Assembly (NCBI GenBank): GCA_937889535.1
Contig: CALBZW010000014.1
Location: 1 to 64,000 of the forward strand
From: an uncultured Candidatus Saccharibacteria bacterium
GTDB taxonomy: Bacteria > Patescibacteriota > Saccharimonadia > Saccharimonadales > Saccharimonadaceae
DNA length: 64,000 nt
Direction of reading: 5' to 3'
Shown: piece after piece, positions 1-8,733 of the stretch
Numbering within the stretch: the first letter of the stretch is position 1
Layout: every line of letters starts with the position of its first letter
The notes under the pieces: model-generated
Told to the model about the DNA's origin: nothing
The model's database searches: none
What the model saw: only the letters and a program-made list of their open reading frames with translations
Translations under genes and position numbers: made by a program

Positions 1-39
1 GAACAAGACTAGTCTTGTTCTCTACTATCAGTAGAGAAC
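1..39. repeat. Two abutting inverted repeats upstream of the first gene
   Basis: Bases 1-20 form a perfect 20-bp palindrome (half-site GAACAAGACT). Bases 17-39 form a second inverted repeat with 9-bp arms (GTTCTCTAC / GTAGAGAAC) and a 5-base loop, sharing four bases with the first. The two structures would compete if transcribed. They may be an operator, or the terminator of an upstream gene outside the window. No T-run follows, so a simple terminator is not well supported. Confidence 0.6.
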
Positions 40-64
40 AATCGGACTTAGCAAGGAGGCGTCA

Positions 65-616
65 ATGTCGGAAATGATTGACGTCTTGGACGAGCATGGA
101 ATTAAAACTGGGCGCGTAGCTACGCGCGACGAGGTTCACCGAGAAGGATTATGGCATAAAATTGCAGCTGTTGCGATTATCGATTCCGAAAATCGAATTC
201 TCCTACAACAGCGCAGCAGAACCAAGATAACTAATCCCGAAAAATGGGACATTGCTGCTGCCGGCCATGTCGACGCTGGCGAGGATACGCTTACTACCGC
301 TCTGCGTGAGACTGCTGAAGAGGTTGGTATTCAAATACAGCCGGAAGACTTGACGCATGTCATAAGTTATCAAAAAACTAGCAAGCCCGTGTATGACAAT
401 CAACAAATTATCGACCGTCAAATTTTTGATTGTTTCGTTGTCCGGATTCCAGAGATTAACATCAAAAACCTAACTCTGCAGATTAGTGAAGTCCAAGCTG
501 TCAAATTGGCTACATTAGATGAATTTAAGGAAATGATTAGTGCTGGCGTAATGGTAAATCGCCAGCCATTTTATGATGCGATTATTAAACTAATGGAGGA
601 ACAGATAAGTGAATGA
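65..616 (+). CDS. NUDIX hydrolase, isopentenyl-diphosphate isomerase-like subgroup
   Basis: This 183-residue protein has a complete Nudix box at about residues 68-90: GHVDAGE, then [10 protein letters not shown], fitting GX5EX7REUXEEXGU. The fold around it ([26 protein letters not shown]) resembles the IDI-like or YfcD-like NUDIX branch. The family hydrolyses nucleoside diphosphates linked to another group or isomerises isopentenyl diphosphate; the substrate cannot be told from sequence. The ATG is preceded by AAGGAGG at a good distance. It overlaps the next gene by 8 bases and heads a three-gene operon. No partner mevalonate or MEP genes are in view, so a generic hydrolase is as likely as an isomerase. 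Confidence 0.85.
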   Translation: MSEMIDVLDEHGIKTGRVATRDEVHREGLWHKIAAVAIIDSENRILLQQRSRTKITNPEKWDIAAAGHVDAGEDTLTTALRETAEEVGIQIQPEDLTHVISYQKTSKPVYDNQQIIDRQIFDCFVVRIPEINIKNLTLQISEVQAVKLATLDEFKEMISAGVMVNRQPFYDAIIKLMEEQISE

Positions 617-869
617 GATAAAAGTTAAGCGTATCTATAAGCATTTCAAAGGCGACCTGTATCTCATAGAAGATATCGCCACGCATAGCGAGACCAAAGA
701 AAGATATGTCGTCTATCGCGCGTTGTATGGCGATAATGCGTTATATATTCGCCCATACGATATGTTTGTTTCCGAAGTTGACCGCACGAAGCACCCCGAA
801 TCGACGCAAAAATATCGTTTTGAATTGCAGGATATTAAAAGTGTGCGTGAATGTGGAGGGAATAAATGA
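609..869 (+). CDS. DUF1653 domain protein
   Basis: The 86-residue product carries the DUF1653 signature: YKHFKGDLY near residue 10, [17 protein letters not shown] in the middle, and a conserved RPYDMF segment. The domain is small and soluble, often found alone in bacteria, and has no assigned biochemical role. The start is GTG at 609, inside the end of the NUDIX gene, so the two are probably translationally coupled. Its stop overlaps the next start (ATGA at 866-869). Confidence 0.85.
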   Translation: MNEIKVKRIYKHFKGDLYLIEDIATHSETKERYVVYRALYGDNALYIRPYDMFVSEVDRTKHPESTQKYRFELQDIKSVRECGGNK

Positions 870-1285
870 ATAGAACTTTCGATTTCCTAAAGAATAGAGC
901 CAAGGTAAACGGCGAACCAGTAAACTATGTCTCGACTTTAGATAAAAGTTTACCGACTTGTCGCCCGTTTGGCGACCCGGTATTATATGGCGGAAAAATA
1001 TACGCCATGACGATGAAGCATAAGTCCGTATCGAAACAACTGGCTGAGAATAATCACGCCTGTATTGTGGCTTATGATGGCGAAAACTGGATCAGGATTA
1101 CCTGTCGCTTACTGGATGATAGCGACAACCTAGGCGCAAAGAAGGCAGTTCTCGCGGAATTCGACTGGGCGGAAGAAGCGGGCTATACGCTCGATAACCC
1201 AGATTTTCAGCTGCTCTATATTGCTGAAGCAAAAGTGGAATGCCGTGATTCTGATGGCGAGCTGATTTGGTGTGAGGAACTTTAA
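866..1285 (+). CDS. Pyridoxamine 5'-phosphate oxidase-like FMN-binding protein
   Basis: This 139-residue protein resembles short split-barrel PNPOx-like proteins: an N-terminal helix with [10 protein letters not shown], the strand [20 protein letters not shown], and the later strands [17 protein letters not shown]. Such proteins bind FMN, F420 or heme and often reduce small molecules; the ligand is not evident here. It is the last gene of the NUDIX-DUF1653 operon, joined by an ATGA overlap. The middle of the family is sequence-diverse, so the fold call is moderate and the reaction unknown. Confidence 0.65.
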   Translation: MNRTFDFLKNRAKVNGEPVNYVSTLDKSLPTCRPFGDPVLYGGKIYAMTMKHKSVSKQLAENNHACIVAYDGENWIRITCRLLDDSDNLGAKKAVLAEFDWAEEAGYTLDNPDFQLLYIAEAKVECRDSDGELIWCEEL

Positions 1286-1326
1286 TCCAGTTTTTACGGC
1301 CGCGCACTGTTTTATCCAACTTATGG

Positions 1327-1332
1327 TATAAT
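1327..1332 (+). promoter_or_regulatory. -10 element of a leaderless transcript
   Basis: TATAAT ends six bases before the ATG at 1339, which places the expected transcription start on or next to the start codon. No Shine-Dalgarno is present between them. Confidence 0.6.
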
Positions 1333-1338
1333 CAAAAC

Positions 1339-2634
1339 ATGCATATACAAAATCGCACCGCTATGGTGACATTTGATTTTATTATTGGGATTCTAGCGGG
1401 GCTCGCGACTTGGATTCAGTTTGCGAGTTTCGGCGACAGTGCTTGGCGTCTATTTGCGACCTGGGTAGCTCTGGTGGCTGCCATATATTATATAGTTGAC
1501 GCGCTATTTGCACTCCTCGCGAAGCGTCGGCCGATCGGCACCGAAGTCTGCCCCATGCTCCAGGGCGGGCTAATCGTTTCTGGTGTCTTACTGCTTTTGA
1601 TTCGTGTTGTTTACTATGCGCTCGATAGTTATATCCCCAGTATTGGTGTGAATGTCATACTGATAGAGTTCATCTTGCCGATATTAATGATTATGTCGTG
1701 GGTCATGTTTAGTGCTAAAGGCAAATGGCGCGCCTATGAACCGTTTTATTGGCTGGCTCTACCTGCGGTCTATGTTGCGCTAATCCTCGTGTCGGGCGAG
1801 TTAATGTCGCGCTCGGCATCACTAGTTTATCCTTATGAATTTCTGGATTATCCGAGTATTGGTATTGATACCATGCTCTGGTGGTTCGCAATTTTTGCGA
1901 CGGCTATTTTAATCGTTGGCTATATCTTCTGGATTCTAGATTTCGCTCTAAGCGGAAAACTTGCCGAGCATATTGTCATGCCGAAGATCAAGACCGTGGT
2001 GATTGAGGAAGAAGTCGAAGACGAAGAGCCGGAAGTCATCGAGAAACCAAAGGAAAAACCAGTCAAACTTGTCACGACCGGCTCGCGCAACTTACCGGTC
2101 ATTGAAGCTCAGCAAGCCGCGAAAAAGGCAAAAGCCGCACGGGGAAATTCAAAGGCGACACCGGCGAATAATGGTAAGAATGACGAACCGAAGACGAAAA
2201 CGGCTCCGATGAACAGTGGCAAGGACGGTGAGGTGGTCGGAATTAAACCGCAAGCGAATGAGGCTAAAAAGACTAAACAAACCGAAGCAAAGCCAAAGAC
2301 TGAAAAGGGAACTATGTCAAAAACTCAAGATACCAAACCCAAGGAATCTGACACTCAAAAACCTAAGCCGTCAGCCAAAGCCGAGGAAAACAAACCAGCC
2401 AGTACCCCGCCTGTACGCATTATTGAAAAGATCGACTTGACCGGGGATAAAGGGAACGAAAAGAAAACAGCGAGCACTAAGAAGCCCGATATGAAGCAGG
2501 AAGTCGTAATTAAGGATGGTCAGAAAACGGTCGTCACTAAGCCGGTCTCGGAATCTAAATCGCAGGACAATGTCAAAAATACCGCGAAGAAGGCTGAAGG
2601 TGAGCCTAAAGCCGACCAAAAAGTCACCCCATAG
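1339..2634 (+). CDS. Multi-pass membrane protein with long Lys-rich disordered tail
   Basis: This 431-residue protein is not recognised as a named family. About residues 8-205 hold six hydrophobic segments (for example FIIGILAGLATWIQF and AIFATAILIVGYIFWILDF). From about residue 215 an acidic patch (EEEVEDEEPEVIEK) leads into roughly 200 residues rich in Lys, Pro, Thr, Glu and Asn, expected to be disordered. Basic low-complexity tails after a membrane domain are common in Saccharibacteria and could bind nucleic acid or polymers; that is inference. It is probably transcribed leaderless from the -10 at 1327. Confidence 0.75.
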   Translation: MHIQNRTAMVTFDFIIGILAGLATWIQFASFGDSAWRLFATWVALVAAIYYIVDALFALLAKRRPIGTEVCPMLQGGLIVSGVLLLLIRVVYYALDSYIPSIGVNVILIEFILPILMIMSWVMFSAKGKWRAYEPFYWLALPAVYVALILVSGELMSRSASLVYPYEFLDYPSIGIDTMLWWFAIFATAILIVGYIFWILDFALSGKLAEHIVMPKIKTVVIEEEVEDEEPEVIEKPKEKPVKLVTTGSRNLPVIEAQQAAKKAKAARGNSKATPANNGKNDEPKTKTAPMNSGKDGEVVGIKPQANEAKKTKQTEAKPKTEKGTMSKTQDTKPKESDTQKPKPSAKAEENKPASTPPVRIIEKIDLTGDKGNEKKTASTKKPDMKQEVVIKDGQKTVVTKPVSESKSQDNVKNTAKKAEGEPKADQKVTP

Positions 2635-2639
2635 TCATC

Positions 2640-2680
2640 TTGACTTGTTAGAATAACTTCATAACATCTAACAGAAGGAG
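2640..2680 (+). promoter_or_regulatory. Promoter with overlapping inverted repeat before the MacB-type operon
   Basis: TTGACT (2640-2645) and TAACAT (2662-2667) are spaced 16 bases. The inverted repeat TGTTAGA (2646-2652) / TCTAACA (2667-2673) covers the spacer and -10, the expected place for a repressor operator or a leader hairpin. A strong AAGGAG follows at 2675-2680. Confidence 0.55.
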
Positions 2681-2683
2681 AAT

Positions 2684-3361
2684 ATGAAGATATTAGAAGT
2701 CGAAAACCTCGTCAAAACTTACGGTAAAGGCGAGAACAAAGTTCATGCTGTCGATCATGTTAGCTTCTCGGTCGAAGAGGGCGAATTTGTTGCCATTGTC
2801 GGCGCCAGCGGTTCGGGTAAGTCTACCTTGCTCCATTTGCTCGGCGGCGTCGATCGTCCAACCTCTGGCAAAGTCTTGATTAACGGTGAAGATATTTATA
2901 AACTTTCTGACGACGCGCTGGCAATTTTTCGCCGTCGCCAAGTCGGAATTATTTATCAGTTCTATAATCTTATCCCCATTTTGAATGTTGTGGAGAATAT
3001 TACTCTGCCTTGCGACCTCGACGGTAAGCGGGTTGACAAGAAGCATCTGAAAAATCTACTCGATACTCTCGGGCTAAATGAGCGCAAGACTCATCTACCG
3101 AATCAGCTTTCCGGCGGTCAGCAGCAGCGCGTTTCGATCGGCCGCGCCTTAATTAATGATCCTGCAATTATTCTCGCCGACGAACCGACGGGCAACCTTG
3201 ACTCGAAGTCCGGTGAAGAAATTCTGACGCTCATGAAACTTTCTAACCAAAAATACCACCAAACTATCATCATGATTACGCATGATCTCGAAATCGCCAG
3301 TCAGGCCGACCGTGTGATTACATTTGAGGATGGTAAAATTATTAAAGACGAGCGGGCGTAG
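2684..3361 (+). CDS. ABC transporter ATP-binding protein, MacB/LolD type
   Basis: The 225-residue ATPase has a Walker A (GASGSGKST, about residues 40-48), Q-loop (YQFYNLIP), ABC signature LSGGQQQR (about 141-148), Walker B ILADEPTGNLD and an H-loop (ITHD). It matches the MacB/LolD/FtsE-like group that energises permeases of the next gene's family. Such transporters work by mechanotransmission, moving lipoproteins or peptides or giving antimicrobial-peptide resistance. The permease starts four bases after its stop and a two-component system follows, suggesting an envelope-stress or peptide-detoxification module. Confidence 0.95.
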   Translation: MKILEVENLVKTYGKGENKVHAVDHVSFSVEEGEFVAIVGASGSGKSTLLHLLGGVDRPTSGKVLINGEDIYKLSDDALAIFRRRQVGIIYQFYNLIPILNVVENITLPCDLDGKRVDKKHLKNLLDTLGLNERKTHLPNQLSGGQQQRVSIGRALINDPAIILADEPTGNLDSKSGEEILTLMKLSNQKYHQTIIMITHDLEIASQADRVITFEDGKIIKDERA

Positions 3362-3364
3362 ACT

Positions 3365-5587
3365 ATGAAGGTTTTAGAGAAACTCACAATCGCGAGTCTG
3401 CGCGAGAATAAACGCCGCACCTTGGTTACCGTGCTTGGCGTCATGCTCTCGTCCGCCTTAATTCTGGCGGTTGTTGGCATGGTGACCAGTATTCAAAAGA
3501 TGATGATTGATTGGACGATTGCTGATACCGGCGATTACCATGACATGTACGAAGAAGTTCCGGTTGAAGACTTGAAATATATTGAAGAGAACGCGCATGT
3601 CGAGAGATACTATTATTCGACTCCCCTGACTGAAAATGAGCTTGGCGACGACTACGAAACCTACCAAGAGTATCAGCACGCCGCCTATACTAAATCACAA
3701 TATCAACCTCTCGCAACTCTGCCGGCTGACGCGAAAGGTAAGTATAATATATATGTTCGTTACGATCAACCGAAAGATTACGTGACAATCCGGAACGGTA
3801 TTCTCGATGCGCTAGAATCAAGCGGCGCTGGATATATCAATACTCGGACTAATAGCGAGCTTTTGCGTTATGAGGGCGTAATGGGCGATAGTACGCTGAG
3901 CGCACTTTATCATATGGCCGCTATTGTTATTGGGATTATTGTCGTGACGAGTATCTTCGTCATTCGTAATAGTTTCAGTATTTCTGCTACCGAACGCGCT
4001 CGCCAATTTGGTATGCTTTCTAGCATTGGCGCTACGCCGCGTCAGATTCGCCACAATGTCCTTTTTGAAGGGCTTGTTATTGCCGTACTCGGTATCCCGC
4101 TCGGCATTATACTTGGTGTCATCGCAGTATTAATTTTAGTCGCAGTTATGAATATCTTGCTTAGTGGCATGATGGTTGCCGACGTTACTTTCTCAATGCC
4201 GTTTTGGATTTTCCCGGTTACAATCGGCCTCAGTTTTGTGACAGTTATTCTTTCTAGTCTGCTACCCGCTATCCGCACCGGCAAACTTGCTCCAATTGAC
4301 GCGATTCGCGGCAGCAACGATACAAAGATTAAGTCAAAGAAGCTTCATACGCCCGGCTTTATTCGTGGCATCTGGGGTGTCGGTGGTGTTCTTGCCTACA
4401 AAAATCTGAAACGTAGTCGCAAAAAATATCGTACGACGGTCATCTCAATCGTCCTTTCCGTTGCGACTTTTGTCGGCCTCTCTAGCTTCTTGAGCTATGG
4501 CATGAAGGCTAGCAGCACAATCTATGGTAATTCCAATATCGATCTCGCTGTAGCTGGCGCCGACACAGATTTTTATCGTGAACTCGTCGAGAAGTTCGAT
4601 CTCAAAGATTACGCTTATTACGCCCGTACGAACGCCCTCGACATTGGCCTTGCGCTCGTGAATCATGAGTATTTTGAAGACTTTGCGCAGTCAGTCGGCG
4701 TGAATGCTAAGGATTATAACAAAGTCATGCTCATGAATGACTGGACTATGGTTGCAGAAGAGACGGGGCAATATCGCGTCGAGCGCGCCCACCCGGATCT
4801 GCGTGATGGTGATGAGATTGACGTCGAGCTAATCGGATGGTTTAGCGAAGAAACCCTCAATCTCGACACTGGCGAGAGCCAACATAACTATAAGACCTAT
4901 GATACTTCTGGCAATATTAAACTTCCAGTTACGAAACTAATTGACGAAAAGCCGCTCGGTTTTGAAAATTACTACGGCACCTTGTCCTTTGTTTCGGAAG
5001 ATTATTATCAGCGCGATCGACTTGATGTCGATGATGATACCTTCCAGCTCTTCGCCGCGAATATCGACGATGTGAAGCCGATTATCGCATATCTTGATGA
5101 GGTCGAGGCTAGCGGTCGCTTTGAACGCATCTTCTATGATGACGTTAAGGAAACCCAGGCTCAGTCGCGCCGGATTTATCTATTGATTAGTATATTTCTC
5201 TATGGCTTTGTCGCGGTTGTAACGTTGATTGGCGTAACCAATATTTTCAACACAATTACGACCAATATCGCCCTGCGTGCTAAGGAATTCGCCATGCTCC
5301 GTTCCGTTGGCATGACCGACCGCGAGTTTAAGCGCATGGTACGGCTCGAAAGTCTGATGTATGTCAGTAAAGCTCTCATTATCGGTTTGCCGATTGGTCT
5401 CCTGCTCTCTTATGGCATTTACAAGTCATTAGCTGAAGCCATGGATTTCGGTTATATATTCCCGTGGTCGGCCGTCATTATCTCGATTGTTGCTGTCAGC
5501 ATCCTGATTGGTATCATCATGCGCTACTCGGTTAAGCAGGTCGAAAAACAGAATATTATCGAGACTATTCGCGACGAAAATATCTAA
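3365..5587 (+). CDS. FtsX-like (MacB-type) ABC permease
   Basis: The 740-residue permease contains two FtsX domains. An N-terminal helix (about residues 17-40) is followed by an extracellular domain to about residue 180. Three helices (about 180-305) follow, with the typical RARQFGMLSSIGATPRQIR coupling segment. A second helix and extracellular region (about 350-610) precede three final helices with the parallel motif AKEFAMLRSVGMT. It pairs with the preceding ATPase. The two extracellular domains suggest the BceB/MacB-like range, but length and topology are closer to generic FtsX permeases of Gram-positives. The substrate is unknown. Confidence 0.92.
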   Translation: MKVLEKLTIASLRENKRRTLVTVLGVMLSSALILAVVGMVTSIQKMMIDWTIADTGDYHDMYEEVPVEDLKYIEENAHVERYYYSTPLTENELGDDYETYQEYQHAAYTKSQYQPLATLPADAKGKYNIYVRYDQPKDYVTIRNGILDALESSGAGYINTRTNSELLRYEGVMGDSTLSALYHMAAIVIGIIVVTSIFVIRNSFSISATERARQFGMLSSIGATPRQIRHNVLFEGLVIAVLGIPLGIILGVIAVLILVAVMNILLSGMMVADVTFSMPFWIFPVTIGLSFVTVILSSLLPAIRTGKLAPIDAIRGSNDTKIKSKKLHTPGFIRGIWGVGGVLAYKNLKRSRKKYRTTVISIVLSVATFVGLSSFLSYGMKASSTIYGNSNIDLAVAGADTDFYRELVEKFDLKDYAYYARTNALDIGLALVNHEYFEDFAQSVGVNAKDYNKVMLMNDWTMVAEETGQYRVERAHPDLRDGDEIDVELIGWFSEETLNLDTGESQHNYKTYDTSGNIKLPVTKLIDEKPLGFENYYGTLSFVSEDYYQRDRLDVDDDTFQLFAANIDDVKPIIAYLDEVEASGRFERIFYDDVKETQAQSRRIYLLISIFLYGFVAVVTLIGVTNIFNTITTNIALRAKEFAMLRSVGMTDREFKRMVRLESLMYVSKALIIGLPIGLLLSYGIYKSLAEAMDFGYIFPWSAVIISIVAVSILIGIIMRYSVKQVEKQNIIETIRDENI

Positions 5588-5597
5588 TGTAAGACAT

Positions 5598-5660
5598 TGT
5601 ATGTACATTGTTAATACAACACCAATACAACGTACATACAAAATGCCACTGTGCTATAAT
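5598..5660 (+). promoter_or_regulatory. Four 11-bp-spaced direct repeats overlapping the response-regulator promoter
   Basis: TACA occurs at 5604, 5615, 5626 and 5637, exactly 11 bp apart. Read on the minus strand the repeats are TTGTATG, TTGTATT, TTGTATT and ATGTACA. The outer copies also form a 9-bp inverted repeat (5598-5606 / 5632-5640). The last copy overlaps the expected -35; the -10 TATAAT is at 5655-5660. Helical-turn-spaced direct repeats are typical of OmpR/PhoB-family sites, so autoregulation by the gene just downstream is likely. Confidence 0.7.
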
Positions 5661-5667
5661 ATACTCT

Positions 5668-6333
5668 ATGAAAATCCTCCTCGTTGAAGACAACCCGCTC
5701 ACCGCCAAGGGAATTATGTATCTCCTTGAGCGCGAGCATTATGACGTCAGTCTCGCCGAAAACTTCGCCGCTGCTCTCAGTATGATTGCCTCCCATGAAT
5801 TCGACTTAGGTCTACTTGATGTCTCGCTGCCCGATGGAGAGGGCTATGACCTCGCCGGTCAGATTCGCGCTAAAGACCCTAATATCGCCCTAATTTTCCT
5901 TACGGCGCGCGACAACGAGGAAGATGTAGTGCGTGGCCTAGAACTCGGCGCTGACGATTATATTGCTAAGCCATTTAGAAACCGCGAATTGCTTCTACGC
6001 ATTCGGAACGTCCTATCACGTCGACACTTGGTCTCAAATCGAGTTCAAGTCGGCAATGTCGAATTCGACTACGATGAACAAATCGTTCGCATCGACGGCG
6101 CTCCGGTCGAATTAACCGCACTCGAGCGCAAGCTTCTTGGCTGCCTTCTTGAAAACTCCGGTCGTATTGTTTCGCGCGAGCGCCTACTTGATGAGATTTA
6201 TAGTGCATCCGGTCGCATTGTAAATGATAATACTCTATCAGTCTATCTCAAGCGTTTACGCGAGAAGCTTGGTCAGCCCGACCTGATTCAGACCGTTAAG
6301 AGCCTCGGCTATCGCTTCAAGGGGGATAAGTAG
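5668..6333 (+). CDS. OmpR/PhoB-family response regulator
   Basis: The 221-residue protein has an N-terminal receiver domain with acidic pocket E7-D8, phosphoacceptor Asp51 (GLLDVSLPDG) and the conserved FLTARD and AKPF segments, then a C-terminal winged helix (ELTALERKLLGCL to VKSLGYRF). I chose the ATG at 5668 because the receiver fold begins there and it lies seven bases after TATAAT, fitting a leaderless start; an in-frame start 60 bases upstream lies inside the operator repeats. It is followed one base later by its kinase and preceded by the ABC transporter, so it probably controls that transporter. Confidence 0.93.
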   Translation: MKILLVEDNPLTAKGIMYLLEREHYDVSLAENFAAALSMIASHEFDLGLLDVSLPDGEGYDLAGQIRAKDPNIALIFLTARDNEEDVVRGLELGADDYIAKPFRNRELLLRIRNVLSRRHLVSNRVQVGNVEFDYDEQIVRIDGAPVELTALERKLLGCLLENSGRIVSRERLLDEIYSASGRIVNDNTLSVYLKRLREKLGQPDLIQTVKSLGYRFKGDK

Positions 6334-6334
6334 T

Positions 6335-7555
6335 ATGTGGCGTCGACTTTGGCGTACGGCATTGCCAGTACTAACTATTGTGCTGATCGCTGGCGGAATC
6401 TTCTTGGGCGTCAGTCTCGGCGTCTGGAGGCATTATCGTACTGAATCAAATGACAAAACTGCTGAATTAGTTGGCCTGGTCGCCGAGCGTTATCCGGATA
6501 TTGATTCAGCTGATCTTGTCCGTGCGCTCGCGCAAGGAAATGCTGATGCTCGCGCTACCGGCGAAGACATCTTGCGCACTTACGGTTATACGGAAAATGA
6601 TTTTGCCAATGCGAGCGCTATGGACTATGGCAAGGCTCTGTTAGTTATTGGGTTGCTTGCGATTGTCTGCGTCGGTTGCGCTCTTGCGATTTATCTTTAT
6701 TATCACGATTGGCGTGAGCGCCGTCAAATTCGCAACCTTGTCACATATGTCCAGAAGCTCAATGATCACGTTTATGACCTGCGCATTGAATCGAATCGTG
6801 AGAATGAGCTCTCGTTGCTTGCGAATGAACTTTATAAGATTACAGTCACGCTCAAAGAAGCCTCCGAATATGACCGCAAAATCCGTCGTCAACTCGAAAC
6901 CGCCCTTGCCGATATTTCCCATCAGCTCAAAACTCCGCTCACCTCACTCCAAATTGTGCTCGATAACCTTGAGAGCGACCCAGAAATGCCGCCTGCCGTG
7001 CGTCAAGATTTTTTGCGTTCCTCCAGCCGCCAGGTCGCTGCTATGAGCAGCCTCGTTACGACGTTGCTGAACCTCGCCAAGTTTGATAACGGCACGATTC
7101 GCATGCAGCGACGCGTGATGCCGGTAAGCGATCTGATTACTCGAGTTCGCGAAAAAGTCGAAATCCTAGCCGACCTTCAAAATATCCAGCTCAAAGTCGC
7201 CGGCGATTTATCCGCTCAGATTAAGGTAGACCCTCGCTGGCAGTCTGAAGCCCTTTCTAATATTGTCAAAAACTGTATTGAACATAGCCCGATCGGTAGT
7301 ACGGTTGAAATTTCCGTCGAAGATCGCGTGCCGTATACCCGTATCGCTATCCGCGATCATGGCGCCGGTATTGCACCTGAAGACCTACATCACATTTTTG
7401 AGCGCTTTTATAAAGCCGAAGGCTCTAGTGCGGCTAGCGTCGGTATTGGCCTCTCTTTCGCGCGCTCAGTGATAAAAGCCGATCAAGGGCAAGTCAGCGC
7501 CAAATCTGCCTTGGGGCAGGGCAGTGAATTTATTGTTACTTATTTTCATGCGTAA
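6335..7555 (+). CDS. Membrane sensor histidine kinase
   Basis: The 406-residue kinase has a first membrane helix (about residues 10-30), a short extracellular sensor of about 60 residues, a second helix (about 97-120), a HAMP-like linker, the H-box DISHQLKTPL with the phosphorylated His, the N-box SNIVKNCIEHS, the G1 box RDHGAGI, an F-box (ERFYKAEG) and the G2 box GIGLSFARS. It begins one base after the response-regulator stop and should phosphorylate that protein. The small loop is reminiscent of intramembrane-sensing kinases that work with peptide ABC transporters. The gene ends 16 bases from the convergent permease gene. Confidence 0.93.
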   Translation: MWRRLWRTALPVLTIVLIAGGIFLGVSLGVWRHYRTESNDKTAELVGLVAERYPDIDSADLVRALAQGNADARATGEDILRTYGYTENDFANASAMDYGKALLVIGLLAIVCVGCALAIYLYYHDWRERRQIRNLVTYVQKLNDHVYDLRIESNRENELSLLANELYKITVTLKEASEYDRKIRRQLETALADISHQLKTPLTSLQIVLDNLESDPEMPPAVRQDFLRSSSRQVAAMSSLVTTLLNLAKFDNGTIRMQRRVMPVSDLITRVREKVEILADLQNIQLKVAGDLSAQIKVDPRWQSEALSNIVKNCIEHSPIGSTVEISVEDRVPYTRIAIRDHGAGIAPEDLHHIFERFYKAEGSSAASVGIGLSFARSVIKADQGQVSAKSALGQGSEFIVTYFHA

Positions 7556-7570
7556 CTGGCGCAACCACTG

Positions 7571-8680
7571 CTACGCCTCTTCTCGGCGCCGTTCCTCAAT
7601 CTCCGCCTCGCGCAGTCCCGGCACTTTTTCGATTAAGACCTTAATGCATCCGGCAATCGGAATTGCAATAATCGCACCGATTAGACCAAACACGTTCATC
7701 CCAATAATAATCGCCACCAGTACGACCGTCGCCGGCAGATTCAATGCATTGCCTTGAATCTTCGGCGCAATCACGTTATTTTCAATCTGCGCATACACGA
7801 TATAGAATACTAAGAACACGATTGCAGCTACCGGTGAACTAAACAGTAGAATGAGTGTAATTAACCCACAGCTAATAATCGGCCCGAACATCGGAATTAA
7901 GTAGAATACTAGCGCCAGCAATCCCATCGGCAACGCTAGCGAACCCGAAAAGCCAAACAATAATGACAGCACCAGCACCACGATCGTCACCACACACCCG
8001 TCCAAGAATGCCACCATCGCTTGATGTGAAACGTACGTCGAAAACACATTCACCATCCGTTGAGTCAGTTTCTTATAAGCTCGTACCTCAGAATTCTTAT
8101 GCTTACCCTCGATCATCTTCCAAAAACTCTCTACGATTCCTGGCCCTTCCAGCGAGAAGAATAGCGTCAAAACGATTGTCAAAATCACATTCGTTACTAC
8201 CTGCGCAATTGTCCCGACACTTACTACTAGTGCATTACCGAAATTTGAGACGAAACCGCTCGAAAACGATTCCAGCCATTTGCTAATCTCTTCCTGCAGA
8301 TTATTAATCCCGAGCGTTCGTCCGAAATTATTAATCCCATCCCATCCGCCAAGCGTATGCTCGAAGGTATCTGGCAGTTGCTGTACGAACTGTGTCGTTT
8401 GCTCAATCACCACAGGGCCCACGAGCGCGACGATCACCCCTAGAAACCCAATCACCAAAGCGTATGCGATTACCGACGAACTCGTCGCATGGTCTTTTTT
8501 TGTCAGCTTATTAATCCTCTGCGCCAGCGGTCGAATCGCCACTGCGAGAAAGAGGGAAATACCAATAATAATCAACGCTGCCCAGGCCTTCCAGATAAAC
8601 AGCCCTAGCAACCCCAGCGCCAAAATCACCAACCAAAACCGCACAAACGTCTTCGTATCTACTTCAATTGCTCTGCTCAT
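7571..8680 (-). CDS. AI-2E family transporter (PerM/UPF0118)
   Basis: The 369-residue membrane protein has the family layout: two N-terminal helices (ILALGLLGLFIWKAWAALIII), a third helix near residue 75, a central soluble helical region, then a cluster of helices with the conserved segments FYLIPMFGPIIS and NVIAPKIQGNALNLP. Members export small molecules, act as Na+/H+ antiporters, or have unknown cargo; the AI-2 label is historical. The start has a strong AAAAGGAGG. It is convergent with the kinase gene. Confidence 0.9.
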   Translation of the reverse strand: MSRAIEVDTKTFVRFWLVILALGLLGLFIWKAWAALIIIGISLFLAVAIRPLAQRINKLTKKDHATSSSVIAYALVIGFLGVIVALVGPVVIEQTTQFVQQLPDTFEHTLGGWDGINNFGRTLGINNLQEEISKWLESFSSGFVSNFGNALVVSVGTIAQVVTNVILTIVLTLFFSLEGPGIVESFWKMIEGKHKNSEVRAYKKLTQRMVNVFSTYVSHQAMVAFLDGCVVTIVVLVLSLLFGFSGSLALPMGLLALVFYLIPMFGPIISCGLITLILLFSSPVAAIVFLVFYIVYAQIENNVIAPKIQGNALNLPATVVLVAIIIGMNVFGLIGAIIAIPIAGCIKVLIEKVPGLREAEIEERRREEA

Positions 8681-8733
8681 CTGACCTCCTTTTCTCTATC
8701 GTAACACGCTTCTGGCCTAGCGTCCAGCAAAAC

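Noticed and set aside
6648..7046. 132-residue frame inside the kinase gene
   Set aside because: It lies wholly inside a well-supported histidine kinase in another frame.
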